Notes: a model not told the origin generated them from the sequence alone. DNA of 26,571 bases from an uncultured Eubacteriales bacterium (GCA_900553025.1 USBT01000015.1:1-26571); one strand, 5' to 3'; positions 14,928 through 21,843 are shown, counted from the stretch's first letter. Made by a program: numbers and translations.

Positions 14928-15239
14928 TTACAGACCAAGCTTAGCAAGTAGAGCATCCTTTGGAAGAGCACCTACTACATTCGCCTTTTTTTGACCTTCT
15001 TCAAATAAGAAGATTGCAGGAATGGTCATTATCCCGTATTCCATTGCAAGTTCCTGGTTTTCATCAACATTAACCTTGCAAACTTTAACAGCCCCATCTT
15101 TTTCCTTAGCAATCTCATCAAGAGTTGGAGCAAGGTTTACGCAGTGGCCGCACCAAGGTGCCCAGAAGTCAACAATTGTAGGCACTTTGCTTTCTAGAAC
15201 TTCCTGTTTAAAATTATCTTTGTTAACATTTACTATCAT
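14928..15239 (-). CDS. trxA: Thioredoxin with WCGHC active site
   Basis: This 103-residue thioredoxin has FWAPWCGHC at residues 25-33 (redox C30 and C33) and a cis-proline loop TIPAIFLFEEGQ. The length is standard. The active site reads CGHC instead of the usual CGPC, a protein-disulfide-isomerase-like dipeptide that generally makes the pair more oxidising. I start at the second ATG (15239), seven bases from AAAAGGAG; the first ATG (15245) is too close to that site. Thioredoxins feed proline and glycine reductases and ribonucleotide reductase in such anaerobes; no such gene is in the window. Confidence 0.92.
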   Translation of the reverse strand: MIVNVNKDNFKQEVLESKVPTIVDFWAPWCGHCVNLAPTLDEIAKEKDGAVKVCKVNVDENQELAMEYGIMTIPAIFLFEEGQKKANVVGALPKDALLAKLGL

Positions 15240-15282
15240 ATTCATTCTCCTTTTATATTAAAATTTATTAGTGAATTTGGTT

Positions 15283-15303
15283 ATACTAATAATATTTTAG
15301 TAT
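15283..15303 (-). promoter_or_regulatory. Dyad upstream of the thioredoxin gene
   Basis: ATACTAA (15283-15289) and TTAGTAT (15297-15303) form a seven-base dyad about 45 bases before the thioredoxin start, in the probable promoter region. It is a candidate operator. The promoter boxes themselves are not clear. Confidence 0.35.
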
Positions 15304-15304
15304 C

Positions 15305-15380
15305 TAATTAAGTTTTACTTGAGGCGTTATCCGAAGTCTTATTTAAAGTATTGTCTAAGGCATTGTTTAAAGTGTTATTT
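15305..15380 (-). repeat. Degenerate 12-bp tandem repeat past the plsC stop
   Basis: On the minus strand, five quasi-repeats follow each other: AACACTTTAAAC, AATGCCTTAGAC, AATACTTTAAAT, AAGACTTCGGAT and AACGCCTCAAGT. In the +1 frame relative to plsC they read as tetrapeptides NTLN, NALD, NTLN, KTSD and NASS before a TAA. The repeat therefore has a protein-like period but lies outside the annotated frame. Confidence 0.6.
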
Positions 15381-16157
15381 AAGATTTTCGAGCGATTTTT
15401 TCTCTTGAATAGCTGTAAGTGCCTGTTGTGACATGCCTATAATGTGTTCAGGTAATGCCTTAATCTCATCTTTTGTTAGAGCATCCGTATAGATTGGCTC
15501 TAGGAATTCTACCGTGATTGGCGCACCAATATTAGTTTTCAGGTATCCTTGATTTTCATAATACAGATAAGTGCCGTCTATAACTATTGGCACTATAGGT
15601 GCACCCGTGTGTCCGCCTGTAGCAAGCTTAAATGCTGCTCGCTTGTAATCGCCCATCAAGGGTCCTTTACTTCTTGTTCCCTCGGGAAAAATAACAATGG
15701 AATCGCCTAATTTTAGTTTTTTCCAGCATTCCTTAAATACTCTCAAAGAGCTTCGAGGATTGCCTCTTTCGATAAAGAATCCGCCGACGGACTCAATCCA
15801 TTTTCCAACATATGGAACATTGCGCATTTCAGCTTTGGCAATAAATCCAGTCTGCTTATCTTCAAGGGCATATAATATCGCTACAACATCAAGATACCCC
15901 TGATGATTTGAAATAAACACACATCCCTTATCCTCGGGAATATTATTCCTTCCGATGACATCAATATCAAGCTTAAAATCTGAAACGATTTGTTTGATGA
16001 GAGGCTTATTATGTGTACCTATATACTCTCTTAACTCTTCAGGTGTCGCAGTATCTCTAAGCTCATCAATGCTTTTTCGATATTTTTCCATACTACCAAG
16101 CTGTTTAAAAATCCTTATTGCATTAATCGGTCGCATGAAGATTGCAGATATTTTCAT
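15375..16157 (-). CDS. plsC: 1-acyl-sn-glycerol-3-phosphate acyltransferase
   Basis: This 260-residue PlsC-type acyltransferase transfers an acyl chain to lysophosphatidic acid in membrane phospholipid synthesis. The catalytic NHxxxxD motif is NHQGYLD (H85, D90). The substrate-binding motif is FFIERG (127-132), FPEGTRS lies at 157-163, and a PIVPIVI motif follows. It acts at the cytoplasmic membrane face. AAAGGAAA precedes the ATG at 16157. The region just past the stop holds a 12-bp degenerate tandem repeat that stays open in the +1 frame. The thioredoxin gene lies 135 bases downstream on the same strand. Confidence 0.92.
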   Translation of the reverse strand: MKISAIFMRPINAIRIFKQLGSMEKYRKSIDELRDTATPEELREYIGTHNKPLIKQIVSDFKLDIDVIGRNNIPEDKGCVFISNHQGYLDVVAILYALEDKQTGFIAKAEMRNVPYVGKWIESVGGFFIERGNPRSSLRVFKECWKKLKLGDSIVIFPEGTRSKGPLMGDYKRAAFKLATGGHTGAPIVPIVIDGTYLYYENQGYLKTNIGAPITVEFLEPIYTDALTKDEIKALPEHIIGMSQQALTAIQEKKSLENLK

Positions 16158-16204
16158 TATGCCTATTTCCTTTCAACTACACGTATAATATACCACAAAA
16201 TAGA

Positions 16205-16233
16205 TGGAAAAAAACATAAACAAAGTGTATAAT
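16205..16233 (+). promoter_or_regulatory. Promoter of the small membrane protein / YbjQ pair
   Basis: TGGAAA (16205-16210), a 17-bp spacer and TATAAT (16228-16233) lie in the 103-base divergent gap with plsC. The -35 box is weak and the -10 box is consensus. Confidence 0.5.
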
Positions 16234-16260
16234 AGGACAGAAAGGAGCGAATAAGCGAAT

Positions 16261-16491
16261 ATGAGGCTAAAAAAATTGACACACAAAAGCATCTCTATGG
16301 CTATTGCAATTATTGCGGTTATACAGTGTATAGTGGTGATTTGGCTGTATCTGGAGTCGTTTAGCGAGGATATAAGTTTTTCGGCTTTCCTGGCAATTTT
16401 ACTCATACCAGTAGCCATTGAAGCGGCCGTTATTTGTTGGCTTCTTGAGAGGAGGAAGATAGATGATAATAGTAAACACACCAGATCTTAA
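16261..16491 (+). CDS. Small two-helix membrane protein
   Basis: This 76-residue protein has a basic N terminus (MRLKKLTHK) and two hydrophobic spans, SMAIAIIAVIQCIVVIWLYL and FSAFLAILLIPVAIEAAVICWLL. It ends in a basic cytoplasmic tail. GAAAGGAG lies 14 bases before the ATG, which is long, so initiation may be weak. It overlaps the YbjQ-family gene by 29 bases, which points to coupled translation. I do not recognise a family. Confidence 0.6.
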   Translation: MRLKKLTHKSISMAIAIIAVIQCIVVIWLYLESFSEDISFSAFLAILLIPVAIEAAVICWLLERRKIDDNSKHTRS

Positions 16492-16774
16492 AGGCAGAGA
16501 GTACGAAGAAATTGAACTAGTTGCAGGTTCAATAGTTTTGAGCAAGCACATTGGAAAGGATTTCATGGCAGGGCTTAAGACTATAGTCGGCGGAGAAGTT
16601 GAAGGCTATACCGAGATGTTGATAGACGCTAGAACTCAGGCTCTTGAAAGAATGAAAAATCGTGCTAAGCAGCTTGAGGCAGATGCAATCATAAATGTTA
16701 GGTTTGCATCATCTGCTATAATGGAATCGGCGGCCGAGGTTGTAGCTTACGGCACAGCAGTTAAATTTAAGTAG
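16463..16774 (+). CDS. YbjQ/UPF0145 family protein
   Basis: This 103-residue protein matches the YbjQ (UPF0145) family. It shows IIVNTPDLKGREYEE, the GGEVEGYTEMLIDARTQALERM stretch, AKQLEADAIINVRFASSAIM and AAEVVAYGTAVKF. Members form small pentameric barrels and are often called heavy-metal-binding, but their role is poorly known. GAGAGGAGG lies before the ATG inside the upstream gene. Coupling to the two-helix membrane protein suggests that the two act together at the membrane. Confidence 0.88.
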   Translation: MIIVNTPDLKGREYEEIELVAGSIVLSKHIGKDFMAGLKTIVGGEVEGYTEMLIDARTQALERMKNRAKQLEADAIINVRFASSAIMESAAEVVAYGTAVKFK

Positions 16775-16809
16775 AAATTGAAGAATAAGTTTATTGAAGA
16801 TTAAGCTAG

Positions 16810-17490
16810 ATGAAGAATTTACAAAATAACAGTACATCGCTTAATTGCGATATATCGAGAAAAATTAGAATTAGCCTTGCATTTGCAGGGCTTATATTGT
16901 TTATATTTGTTGCTTGGCAAATGATGGATGCCAAGCGAGGCCCAACGGCATTTGATGATGCGATAAGATTTAAGTTTTATGATATGCGAAGTGGCGGCTT
17001 GACAACGGTCGTTAAGGCGGTAACATATTTTGGCAACTGGCAGACAACGATTATCATAGCTGGGATTTTAATTTTGTACAAAAAAACACAGATGAAGCTT
17101 GGTGTTCCAGCGGCAATAATGGCAACGATATCGGTTACAACGTACACAATTTTAAAACCACTTTTTAATAGACCAAGGCCTGACAGAGCACTTTGGCTTG
17201 TTGTGCAACACGATGCGTCTTTTCCATCAGGGCACTCACTGAATTGTTTGGTTTTCTATGGGACGATTTTTTATCTTATATTTACTGGATTTTATGGAAC
17301 AAAATATCGCACTCCGATTCTAGTTTTTCTAGCTGTTCTAATATTTTCAATAGGCATATCTCGCATATATCTAGGAGTTCATTATCCGACAGATATAATT
17401 GGAGGATGGTCTTTGGGAATATTTTTGCTTATGTTATTTTCTTTTTGGGTAGATAAAAATAGTATAGCAAGTACTCGGATTGATGAGTAA
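16810..17490 (+). CDS. PAP2-family membrane phosphatase
   Basis: This 226-residue integral membrane protein carries the three PAP2 motifs: KPLFNRPRP (K116 to P124), FPSGHS (PSGH at 139-142) and SRIYLGVHYPTD (S184 to D195, with catalytic H142 and H191). Hydrophobic segments lie before, between and after them, giving about five to six membrane spans. The family dephosphorylates phosphatidate, phosphatidylglycerophosphate or undecaprenyl pyrophosphate on the outer face of the membrane; the substrate is not determined by sequence. The ribosome site is poor (no AGGAG just before 16810), so it may depend on translation from upstream, 35 bases away. Confidence 0.9.
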   Translation: MKNLQNNSTSLNCDISRKIRISLAFAGLILFIFVAWQMMDAKRGPTAFDDAIRFKFYDMRSGGLTTVVKAVTYFGNWQTTIIIAGILILYKKTQMKLGVPAAIMATISVTTYTILKPLFNRPRPDRALWLVVQHDASFPSGHSLNCLVFYGTIFYLIFTGFYGTKYRTPILVFLAVLIFSIGISRIYLGVHYPTDIIGGWSLGIFLLMLFSFWVDKNSIASTRIDE

Positions 17491-17502
17491 TGCTTTGAAA
17501 CA

Positions 17503-17566
17503 GGGCTACCGCAATCCCGCTGGTTTTAGACGGTAGGTTAAGGTAGCCGAAATGGACTGACCAGTC
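17503..17566 (+). ncRNA. Candidate structured leader upstream of cysK
   Basis: GGCTACC (17504-17510) pairs with GGTAGCC (17542-17548) around an internal C/G-rich segment, and GACTG/CAGTC (17555-17559/17562-17566) forms a second stem. The GC-rich islet stands out from its AT-rich surroundings. The piece GGTAGG...GGTAGCCGA...ATGG loosely recalls the 3' half of class-I c-di-GMP riboswitches, but the 5' half does not match. The remaining 125 bases to cysK hold two small hairpins (near 17612-17632 and 17636-17655). The class is unknown. Confidence 0.35.
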
Positions 17567-17693
17567 AAATTAGAAATATGTTGAGTGTTAAATATAGAAA
17601 TAAATTGATCATCCATATTTTTTAGATGGATAATTCCTTACTGGCTATAAGGGATATTAACCATAAATATATTGTAGTAGGAAAGGAGATTTT

Positions 17694-18647
17694 ATGATTG
17701 CTAAATCAATTGTTGATGCAATAGGGAAGACGCCTCTTATGAGGCTTGATAGATATGCTAAAGTTAAAGGTCTTGATGGTGCGAATATTTTTGGGAAGCT
17801 GGAGGCTTTGAACCCAACGGGTAGCGTAAAGGCGAGGGCGGCAGCATATATGCTGAAGGACGCCCGCGATGCGGGCGTCCTAAATGCCGGTGGTACGGTG
17901 ATTGAGCCGACCTCAGGAAACACCGGCATCGCCCTCGCCGCAATGGCAACAGCCATGGGTTATAAAACCATTATGGTAATGCCAGAATCAATGAGCAAAG
18001 AGCGCAGAGCCATGATAAGCGCATATGGAGCTGAGGTTGTACTGACTCCAGCTTCAGAAGGAATGCAGGGCACTTTAGACAAAACTACTGAGCTATTAGA
18101 AGAAATGAATGCTAAAGAAAAGGGGAGCGCATTTTCTCCTGGACAGTTTGAGAATCATGCAAATAGCCTTTCTCATTATGAAACTACAGGTCCTGAGATA
18201 TGGGAAGATTTGAATGGAAATATAGATATTTTGGTTGCTGGCTTTGGAACTTGCGGTACGATAGCAGGTACTGGCAGGTTTTTGAAAGAAAAAAATCCTG
18301 ATGTAAAAATCATTGCCGTTGAACCTAAGAGTTCTCCGCTTGTAACCGAAGGTAAGGCGGGACCTCATAAGCTACAAGGGATAGGAGCTAATTTCATTCC
18401 TAAGCTTATGAGTGATGATGTACAAAAAAATATTATTGACGAAGTGATATGCATATCTGACGAAGATGCTATCTCTGCCACTGGTATTTTGTCGAAAACT
18501 GAAGGATATCTTGCAGGAATCTCATCCGGAGCTGCTTTGGTGGCTGCCGAGCAAATAGCTTCGAGGACAGAAAACAAGGGTAAAAACATAGTTGTAATAT
18601 TGCCCGACGGAGGCGATAGATATATGTCAATGGGACTGTATGAGTAA
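17694..18647 (+). CDS. cysK: Cysteine synthase (O-acetylserine sulfhydrylase)
   Basis: This 317-residue fold-type II PLP enzyme is expected to make cysteine from O-acetylserine and sulfide. The PLP lysine is K46 in NPTGSVKARAA, the substrate loop PTSGNTG is at 72-78, and the phosphate loop is GTCGTIAGTG. GPHKLQGIGANFIP and EGYLAGISSGAALVAA are typical of CysK. Most family members read SVKDR; here it is SVKAR, so substrate use may differ slightly. GAAAGGAG lies seven bases before the ATG. Part of the 5' region (about 17800-17960) is much more GC-rich than the rest and contains a perfect 11-bp palindrome. The last codons are duplicated just past the stop. A structured leader lies upstream. Confidence 0.9.
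   Translation: MIAKSIVDAIGKTPLMRLDRYAKVKGLDGANIFGKLEALNPTGSVKARAAAYMLKDARDAGVLNAGGTVIEPTSGNTGIALAAMATAMGYKTIMVMPESMSKERRAMISAYGAEVVLTPASEGMQGTLDKTTELLEEMNAKEKGSAFSPGQFENHANSLSHYETTGPEIWEDLNGNIDILVAGFGTCGTIAGTGRFLKEKNPDVKIIAVEPKSSPLVTEGKAGPHKLQGIGANFIPKLMSDDVQKNIIDEVICISDEDAISATGILSKTEGYLAGISSGAALVAAEQIASRTENKGKNIVVILPDGGDRYMSMGLYE
17857..17881. repeat. Perfect GC-rich palindrome inside cysK
   Basis: AGGACGCCCGC (17857-17867) and GCGGGCGTCCT (17871-17881) are perfect reverse complements separated by GAT. Inside the gene they encode KDARDAGVL. Such a strong hairpin is rare in coding sequence of this composition. Confidence 0.85.
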
Positions 18648-18682
18648 GACATGTTATGTCAATGGAACTGTATGAGTAAGAC
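18623..18682. repeat. Tandem duplication of the cysK 3' end
   Basis: A 28-base unit (18623-18650) containing the last cysK codons and stop is repeated at 18655-18682 with one difference (GGGAC against GGAAC). The period is 32 bases. It looks like a recent slippage or tandem duplication and leaves the gene intact. Confidence 0.9.
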
Positions 18683-18934
18683 GTATTTTGTTGACACAGA
18701 AACGTTTGTAGCTATGGGGATGATTTGTTAGCAGAGCATGTTTTAATGGAATAACCATATATTGTTTGAATTTAATTGATTTTAATGGATAAAGACGGGT
18801 ATATATGTTCATGACGGCAAAAGATTGTCGTTATGAAGGGCTGTTTTGCTTGAAAGTCTAAAGGGTTTTTAGTAGAATAGTAAATATATAGTAGCCAAGG
18901 TGATTTGGCATATTTTTAGAAGGAGGACTATGTT
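18683..18934 (+). promoter_or_regulatory. Promoter region of the rubredoxin genes
   Basis: The boxes TTGAAA (18850-18855) and TAGAAT (18873-18878) are separated by 17 bp. A hairpin GCCAA (18894-18898) / TTGGC (18905-18909) lies in the leader before AAGGAGG. The preceding 160 bases hold no gene that I can support. Confidence 0.55.
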
Positions 18935-19099
18935 ATGAAGAAGTATGAATGTGGAGCATGTGGATATATTTATGACCCGGCAAAGGGCGATCCTGACAAT
19001 GGAATTGCACCTGGAACAGCTTTTGAGGATTTACCAGATGATTGGAAATGTCCTTTGTGTGGCATGGCAAAATCTGTTTTTGAGCCTGTTGAGGAATAG
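18935..19099 (+). CDS. rd: Rubredoxin
   Basis: This complete 54-residue rubredoxin has CGACGYIYDPAKGDP at the N terminus and CPLCG near the C terminus. The four iron ligands are C6, C9, C39 and C42. The fold residues (Y13, D35-D36-W37) are present. It is a one-electron carrier in the cytoplasm. AGAAGGAGG lies before the ATG. The flavin-reductase/rubredoxin fusion gene starts six bases after its stop, so the two form an operon probably concerned with oxygen or peroxide defence, as in other anaerobes. Confidence 0.95.
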   Translation: MKKYECGACGYIYDPAKGDPDNGIAPGTAFEDLPDDWKCPLCGMAKSVFEPVEE

Positions 19100-19105
19100 T
19101 TTGAT

Positions 19106-19777
19106 ATGAGTAACGTAATTTTTAAATTTAGTTACGGACTTTTTATTCTATCTGCAAGGGATGGTGATAAGGACGGTGGATGCATTATAAATACTGCCAT
19201 GCAGGCAACGGCTGAACCGTTCAAGGTGTCCATTACATTAAATAAACTGAATTACACTCATGACTTGATTAAGAAAACAGGGAAATTCAATGTTTCTTTC
19301 CTAAGTGAGGATGCTGATTTTGATTTATTCAAGACTTTTGGATTCCAAAGTGGTCGAGATGTCGATAAGTTCGAAGGCTTTGACGGCTGTGAGCGTGCTG
19401 AAAATGGCATTTTTTATGTAACAAAAGGCACGAATGCGATGGTTTCTGTGGATGTTGAGCAGACGCTTGACATAGGTACTCACACAATTTTCGTGGGAAC
19501 TGTTACTGAAGAAAAGGATTTGACTGATAAAGCTTCGTGCACTTACAACTATTATCAGAATTCTATCAAGCCTAAGCCTGCTGCTCAAAAATCAGAAGCT
19601 GGTTCGGAAGACGCTTCAGGTGATAAGTGGGTTTGCACAATTTGTAACTACATTTACGACCCTGAGAAGGGTGATCCTGAGCATGGCATACCTGCTGGGA
19701 CAAAGTTTGAGGATATTCCTGCTGATTGGGTTTGTCCAATTTGCAAGCACGGCAAGGAAGTTTTTAAGAAACTGTAG
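19106..19777 (+). CDS. Flavin reductase-rubredoxin fusion (high-molecular-weight rubredoxin)
   Basis: This 223-residue fusion joins an FMN-binding flavin-reductase (flavoredoxin) domain at about residues 1-155 to a C-terminal rubredoxin at about 173-223. The reductase half shows FSYGLFILSARDG, NTAMQATAEPFKVSITLNK and LDIGTHTIFVGTV. The rubredoxin iron ligands are C177, C180, C210 and C213. A Pro/Ala/Ser-rich linker joins the two (KPKPAAQKSEAGSED). The layout equals that of Moorella Hrb, which passes electrons from NADH to a flavodiiron oxygen/NO reductase (FprA). No FprA is in this window. A weak GAGG sits inside the end of the upstream rubredoxin gene. Confidence 0.93.
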   Translation: MSNVIFKFSYGLFILSARDGDKDGGCIINTAMQATAEPFKVSITLNKLNYTHDLIKKTGKFNVSFLSEDADFDLFKTFGFQSGRDVDKFEGFDGCERAENGIFYVTKGTNAMVSVDVEQTLDIGTHTIFVGTVTEEKDLTDKASCTYNYYQNSIKPKPAAQKSEAGSEDASGDKWVCTICNYIYDPEKGDPEHGIPAGTKFEDIPADWVCPICKHGKEVFKKL

Positions 19778-19828
19778 AGTGTCAGGCTGAAATCTGAGGC
19801 TTATAGCTTTCTAGGACAAAAAGTTTAT

Positions 19829-19871
19829 AAAACCGCTGTAAAGATTGATTTTTGGTCGTTGCAGCGGTTTT
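19829..19871 (+). terminator. Terminator of the rubredoxin operon
   Basis: AAAACCGCTGTAA (19829-19841) pairs with TTGCAGCGGTTTT (19859-19871) with one G-U. The T-run lies within the 3' arm. Confidence 0.8.
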
Positions 19872-19919
19872 GTGTATCCAAAAAGTTATCGGAGAAACCC
19901 AAAAACTATTTGGATACCC

Positions 19920-20051
19920 TTATTTTAGTAGTTCATCAATATTTCGTTTTGAATACAAAAGTCTACGAACTTCCATAGTGTCGTCAATGACTACATAAAA
20001 AACAGAAAAATTTCGAACATTAATTCTGTAGTAAGGATGCCTGTAAGTCAT
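19920..20051 (-). pseudogene. Truncated RelE/ParE-type toxin remnant
   Basis: A 43-codon minus-strand frame lies after the Phd-type antitoxin. It reads MTYRHPYYRINVRNFSVFYV, then an EVRRLLYSKRN segment and a final IDELLK. This matches only the C-terminal half of RelE/ParE toxins (the R-x-x-N-F-x-V-F-Y strand followed by EVRRxLYxKR). Full toxins are about 90-100 residues and normally start at the antitoxin stop. Here the frame is closed by a TAA upstream and roughly half the gene is missing. It is probably an inactivated toxin. Confidence 0.65.
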
Positions 20052-20077
20052 CTTCAAATAACGGAAGAAAAGTTAAT

Positions 20078-20350
20078 TTATAAGTTTGTTTGTTCATCTA
20101 TTCTGCTCCTAGCTTTATCAAAGATATCAGATTTAGAAAGACGAATAGAAGATTGTGCCGCGAAAGCGTCGGCTTCATCAAGCTTTCGTTCAACATCATC
20201 TATAAGAGCAGAGTATTGTTCAACGCTCATAAGTACCATTGTTCCATAACCATTTTTAGTGAGGAACACTGGAGCATTTGAACCTATAACAGTTTCTTCA
20301 ATTTCTGGGAATTTGTTTCTTAAGTCAGAAACTGGACGTATATTAATCAT
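20078..20350 (-). CDS. Phd/YefM-family antitoxin
   Basis: This 90-residue protein is read from the ATG at 20350, eight bases after AAAAGGAGG; an upstream in-frame ATG at 20374 lies before that site. MINIRPVSDLRNKFPEIEE, then APVFLTKNGYGTMVLMSVEQY, is the classic Phd/YefM N-terminal DNA-binding fold. The C-terminal part (DEADAFAAQSSIRLSKSDIF) is the toxin-binding tail. Its toxin partner is reduced to a fragment (19920-20051), so the antitoxin persists without an intact toxin beside it. The dyad at 20370-20399 is a likely self-binding site. Confidence 0.88.
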   Translation of the reverse strand: MINIRPVSDLRNKFPEIEETVIGSNAPVFLTKNGYGTMVLMSVEQYSALIDDVERKLDEADAFAAQSSIRLSKSDIFDKARSRIDEQTNL

Positions 20351-20369
20351 AGTATCAGCCTCCTTTTCT

Positions 20370-20404
20370 ATCAAGATAATATCATAACTTTATCTTGATT
20401 GCAA
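20370..20404 (-). promoter_or_regulatory. Promoter and 10-bp dyad of the Phd-type antitoxin
   Basis: On the minus strand TTGCAA (20399-20404) and TATTAT (20376-20381) are spaced by 17 bp. A perfect inverted repeat ATCAAGATAA (20370-20379) / TTATCTTGAT (20390-20399) has half-sites 20 bp apart and covers the promoter, a standard TA operator layout. Confidence 0.7.
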
Positions 20405-20602
20405 TAGGCGGGTGCGGCATGAATCTCTAACACAGGGGTATCTGAATCTCTAAACATAGGGTCGAAATAAAGCTATAAAAATCTATTCCTTTGTGAACGG
20501 GCGTGGGGTTTCATGCACAAAAAGCGAGGTTCAACTAGGGTATTAAAGAATTTAAAAATAAGGAGTGACGATTTGGCTTAAAAGTGTAACAAATAACAAA
20601 AA
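20405..20602. other. Gap between the antitoxin and nucleotidyltransferase genes
   Basis: No gene is supported here. Two imperfect direct repeats of TGAATCTCTAA followed by CA.AGGG occur at 20420-20437 and 20443-20461. The composition is unlike the flanks in places (GGCGGGTGCGG), perhaps a decayed insertion, but no ends can be defined. Confidence 0.35.
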
Positions 20603-20607
20603 ATAAC

Positions 20608-20655
20608 AAAAAAATTACGGTCATTTTTAGAAAAACTAAATGCTAACCGTAATTT
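20608..20655 (-). terminator. Terminator of the nucleotidyltransferase gene
   Basis: AAATTACGGT (20612-20621) and ACCGTAATTT (20646-20655) form a perfect 10-bp stem with an inner CATTT/AAATG stem. On the minus strand a run of T residues follows. Confidence 0.88.
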
Positions 20656-20703
20656 AAACATAATTTGAAAATTAAAAAAATGTATTGTTAGATATTTGCC
20701 TTA

Positions 20704-21813
20704 TTATTTCCACAGTTTTTCAGGATAGAGCCCTTTGTCTTTCATTGATTGCAGTGCAGCAGTCACCATAGGCTTGTCTTCCTTATATGTCATACCGTAC
20801 CATCTGTCCTTTGAGGATAAAACCTTAACTTTTGCGGAGCCGTCTGTTATCATCTTGTCGACTACAAAAGGCAAGAAATATTCAGCTTTTAACGGATCGG
20901 CTTTAAGCGATTTCTCTAGAAAAGCAGGGAAATTATCAATCATAGCTTGCATGAAAGATTGGGTGAAGCCCCAGAAATTCATTGAAACTATGGTGTCTGC
21001 TGAGAGTGGGATCCAGTTACCTGTTTCAGCGTCCTCATATGCAATGATTGAATCTCCAGTAGAGTTCACGCTTGAATCCCCATACGAACTCTCACATTTA
21101 TCTGGGCGTCGCATTATTTTTGTTCGCTCAACGATATCATTCAAATAGCCGCTATCGCTTATTTGGCAAACGCCACGAGCGACGTGACCAGATTCTGACA
21201 GGGTATTTGGAAGCATGTAGCCAACCATAGCGAAGTCAGATATTTTGTCGTCTTGAGGAACCTCGTGTGAAATTTCGGAAGCACGAGAGTTATTGCCAGA
21301 ACCTTTTGATGTCAATCCGTCTTTATCAGAATGATTTTTTGCTGATGAAACCTCCGATGAAGCCACCGATGAAAGAAAGTCATAAATCTGCACAAATGCG
21401 CTAGGTCCGTAATAATCATCTGCATTTATAACTGCGAAAGGCCCCTTGACGATATTTCGGCACGCCATAACTGCGTGGCAGGTGCCCCAAGGCTTTGTAC
21501 GACCCTCAGGAACCTCAAAACCACGAGGCAAATCCGAGAGCTCTTGATACGCATAGTGTATGTTGAGGTGTTTGCCAGCACGGCCTTTTAAGAGATTGTC
21601 AAATGCTTCACGGTGCTCCCTCCTTATTATGAAGACAACGTCCTCAAAACCTGCCATCATCGCATCGTAAAGTGAGAAGTCGAGAAGGATTTCGCCCTCA
21701 GGTGTTACAGGATCAACCTGCTTCAAGCCACCGTAGCGGCTTCCCATGCCCGCAGCCATTATTATTAGAGCAGGTTTTGTTATCTCGTTAATTTTGTTTT
21801 GTGTAGAATTCAT
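20704..21813 (-). CDS. Sugar-phosphate nucleotidyltransferase with a low-complexity insertion
   Basis: This 369-residue NTP-transferase-fold protein has the nucleotide motif AAGMGSRYGGLKQ (20-32), the Mg-binding NADDYYG (130-136) and a FWGFT segment. It belongs to the NDP-sugar pyrophosphorylase (MobA/GlmU-like) fold group; the sugar and nucleotide are not clear. A Ser/Asn/Lys-rich insertion at about residues 149-190 and a second hydrophilic stretch near 235-255 interrupt the fold. They are unusual for the family and resemble, in character, the linker of the next gene. AAAGGAG lies 13 bases before the ATG, rather far. The gene is 30 bases downstream of the giant activase on the same strand. 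Confidence 0.8.
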   Translation of the reverse strand: MNSTQNKINEITKPALIIMAAGMGSRYGGLKQVDPVTPEGEILLDFSLYDAMMAGFEDVVFIIRREHREAFDNLLKGRAGKHLNIHYAYQELSDLPRGFEVPEGRTKPWGTCHAVMACRNIVKGPFAVINADDYYGPSAFVQIYDFLSSVASSEVSSAKNHSDKDGLTSKGSGNNSRASEISHEVPQDDKISDFAMVGYMLPNTLSESGHVARGVCQISDSGYLNDIVERTKIMRRPDKCESSYGDSSVNSTGDSIIAYEDAETGNWIPLSADTIVSMNFWGFTQSFMQAMIDNFPAFLEKSLKADPLKAEYFLPFVVDKMITDGSAKVKVLSSKDRWYGMTYKEDKPMVTAALQSMKDKGLYPEKLWK

Positions 21814-21843
21814 ATATGTGTGAGATCTCCTTTATATTGAATA

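Noticed and set aside
17503..17566. T-box, SAM or TPP riboswitch for cysK
   Set aside because: None of the hallmark sequences of those classes is present, so I left the element unclassified.
20405..20602. Insertion-sequence remnant
   Set aside because: Two imperfect direct repeats and a composition change are seen, but no transposase fragment, terminal inverted repeats or target duplication.
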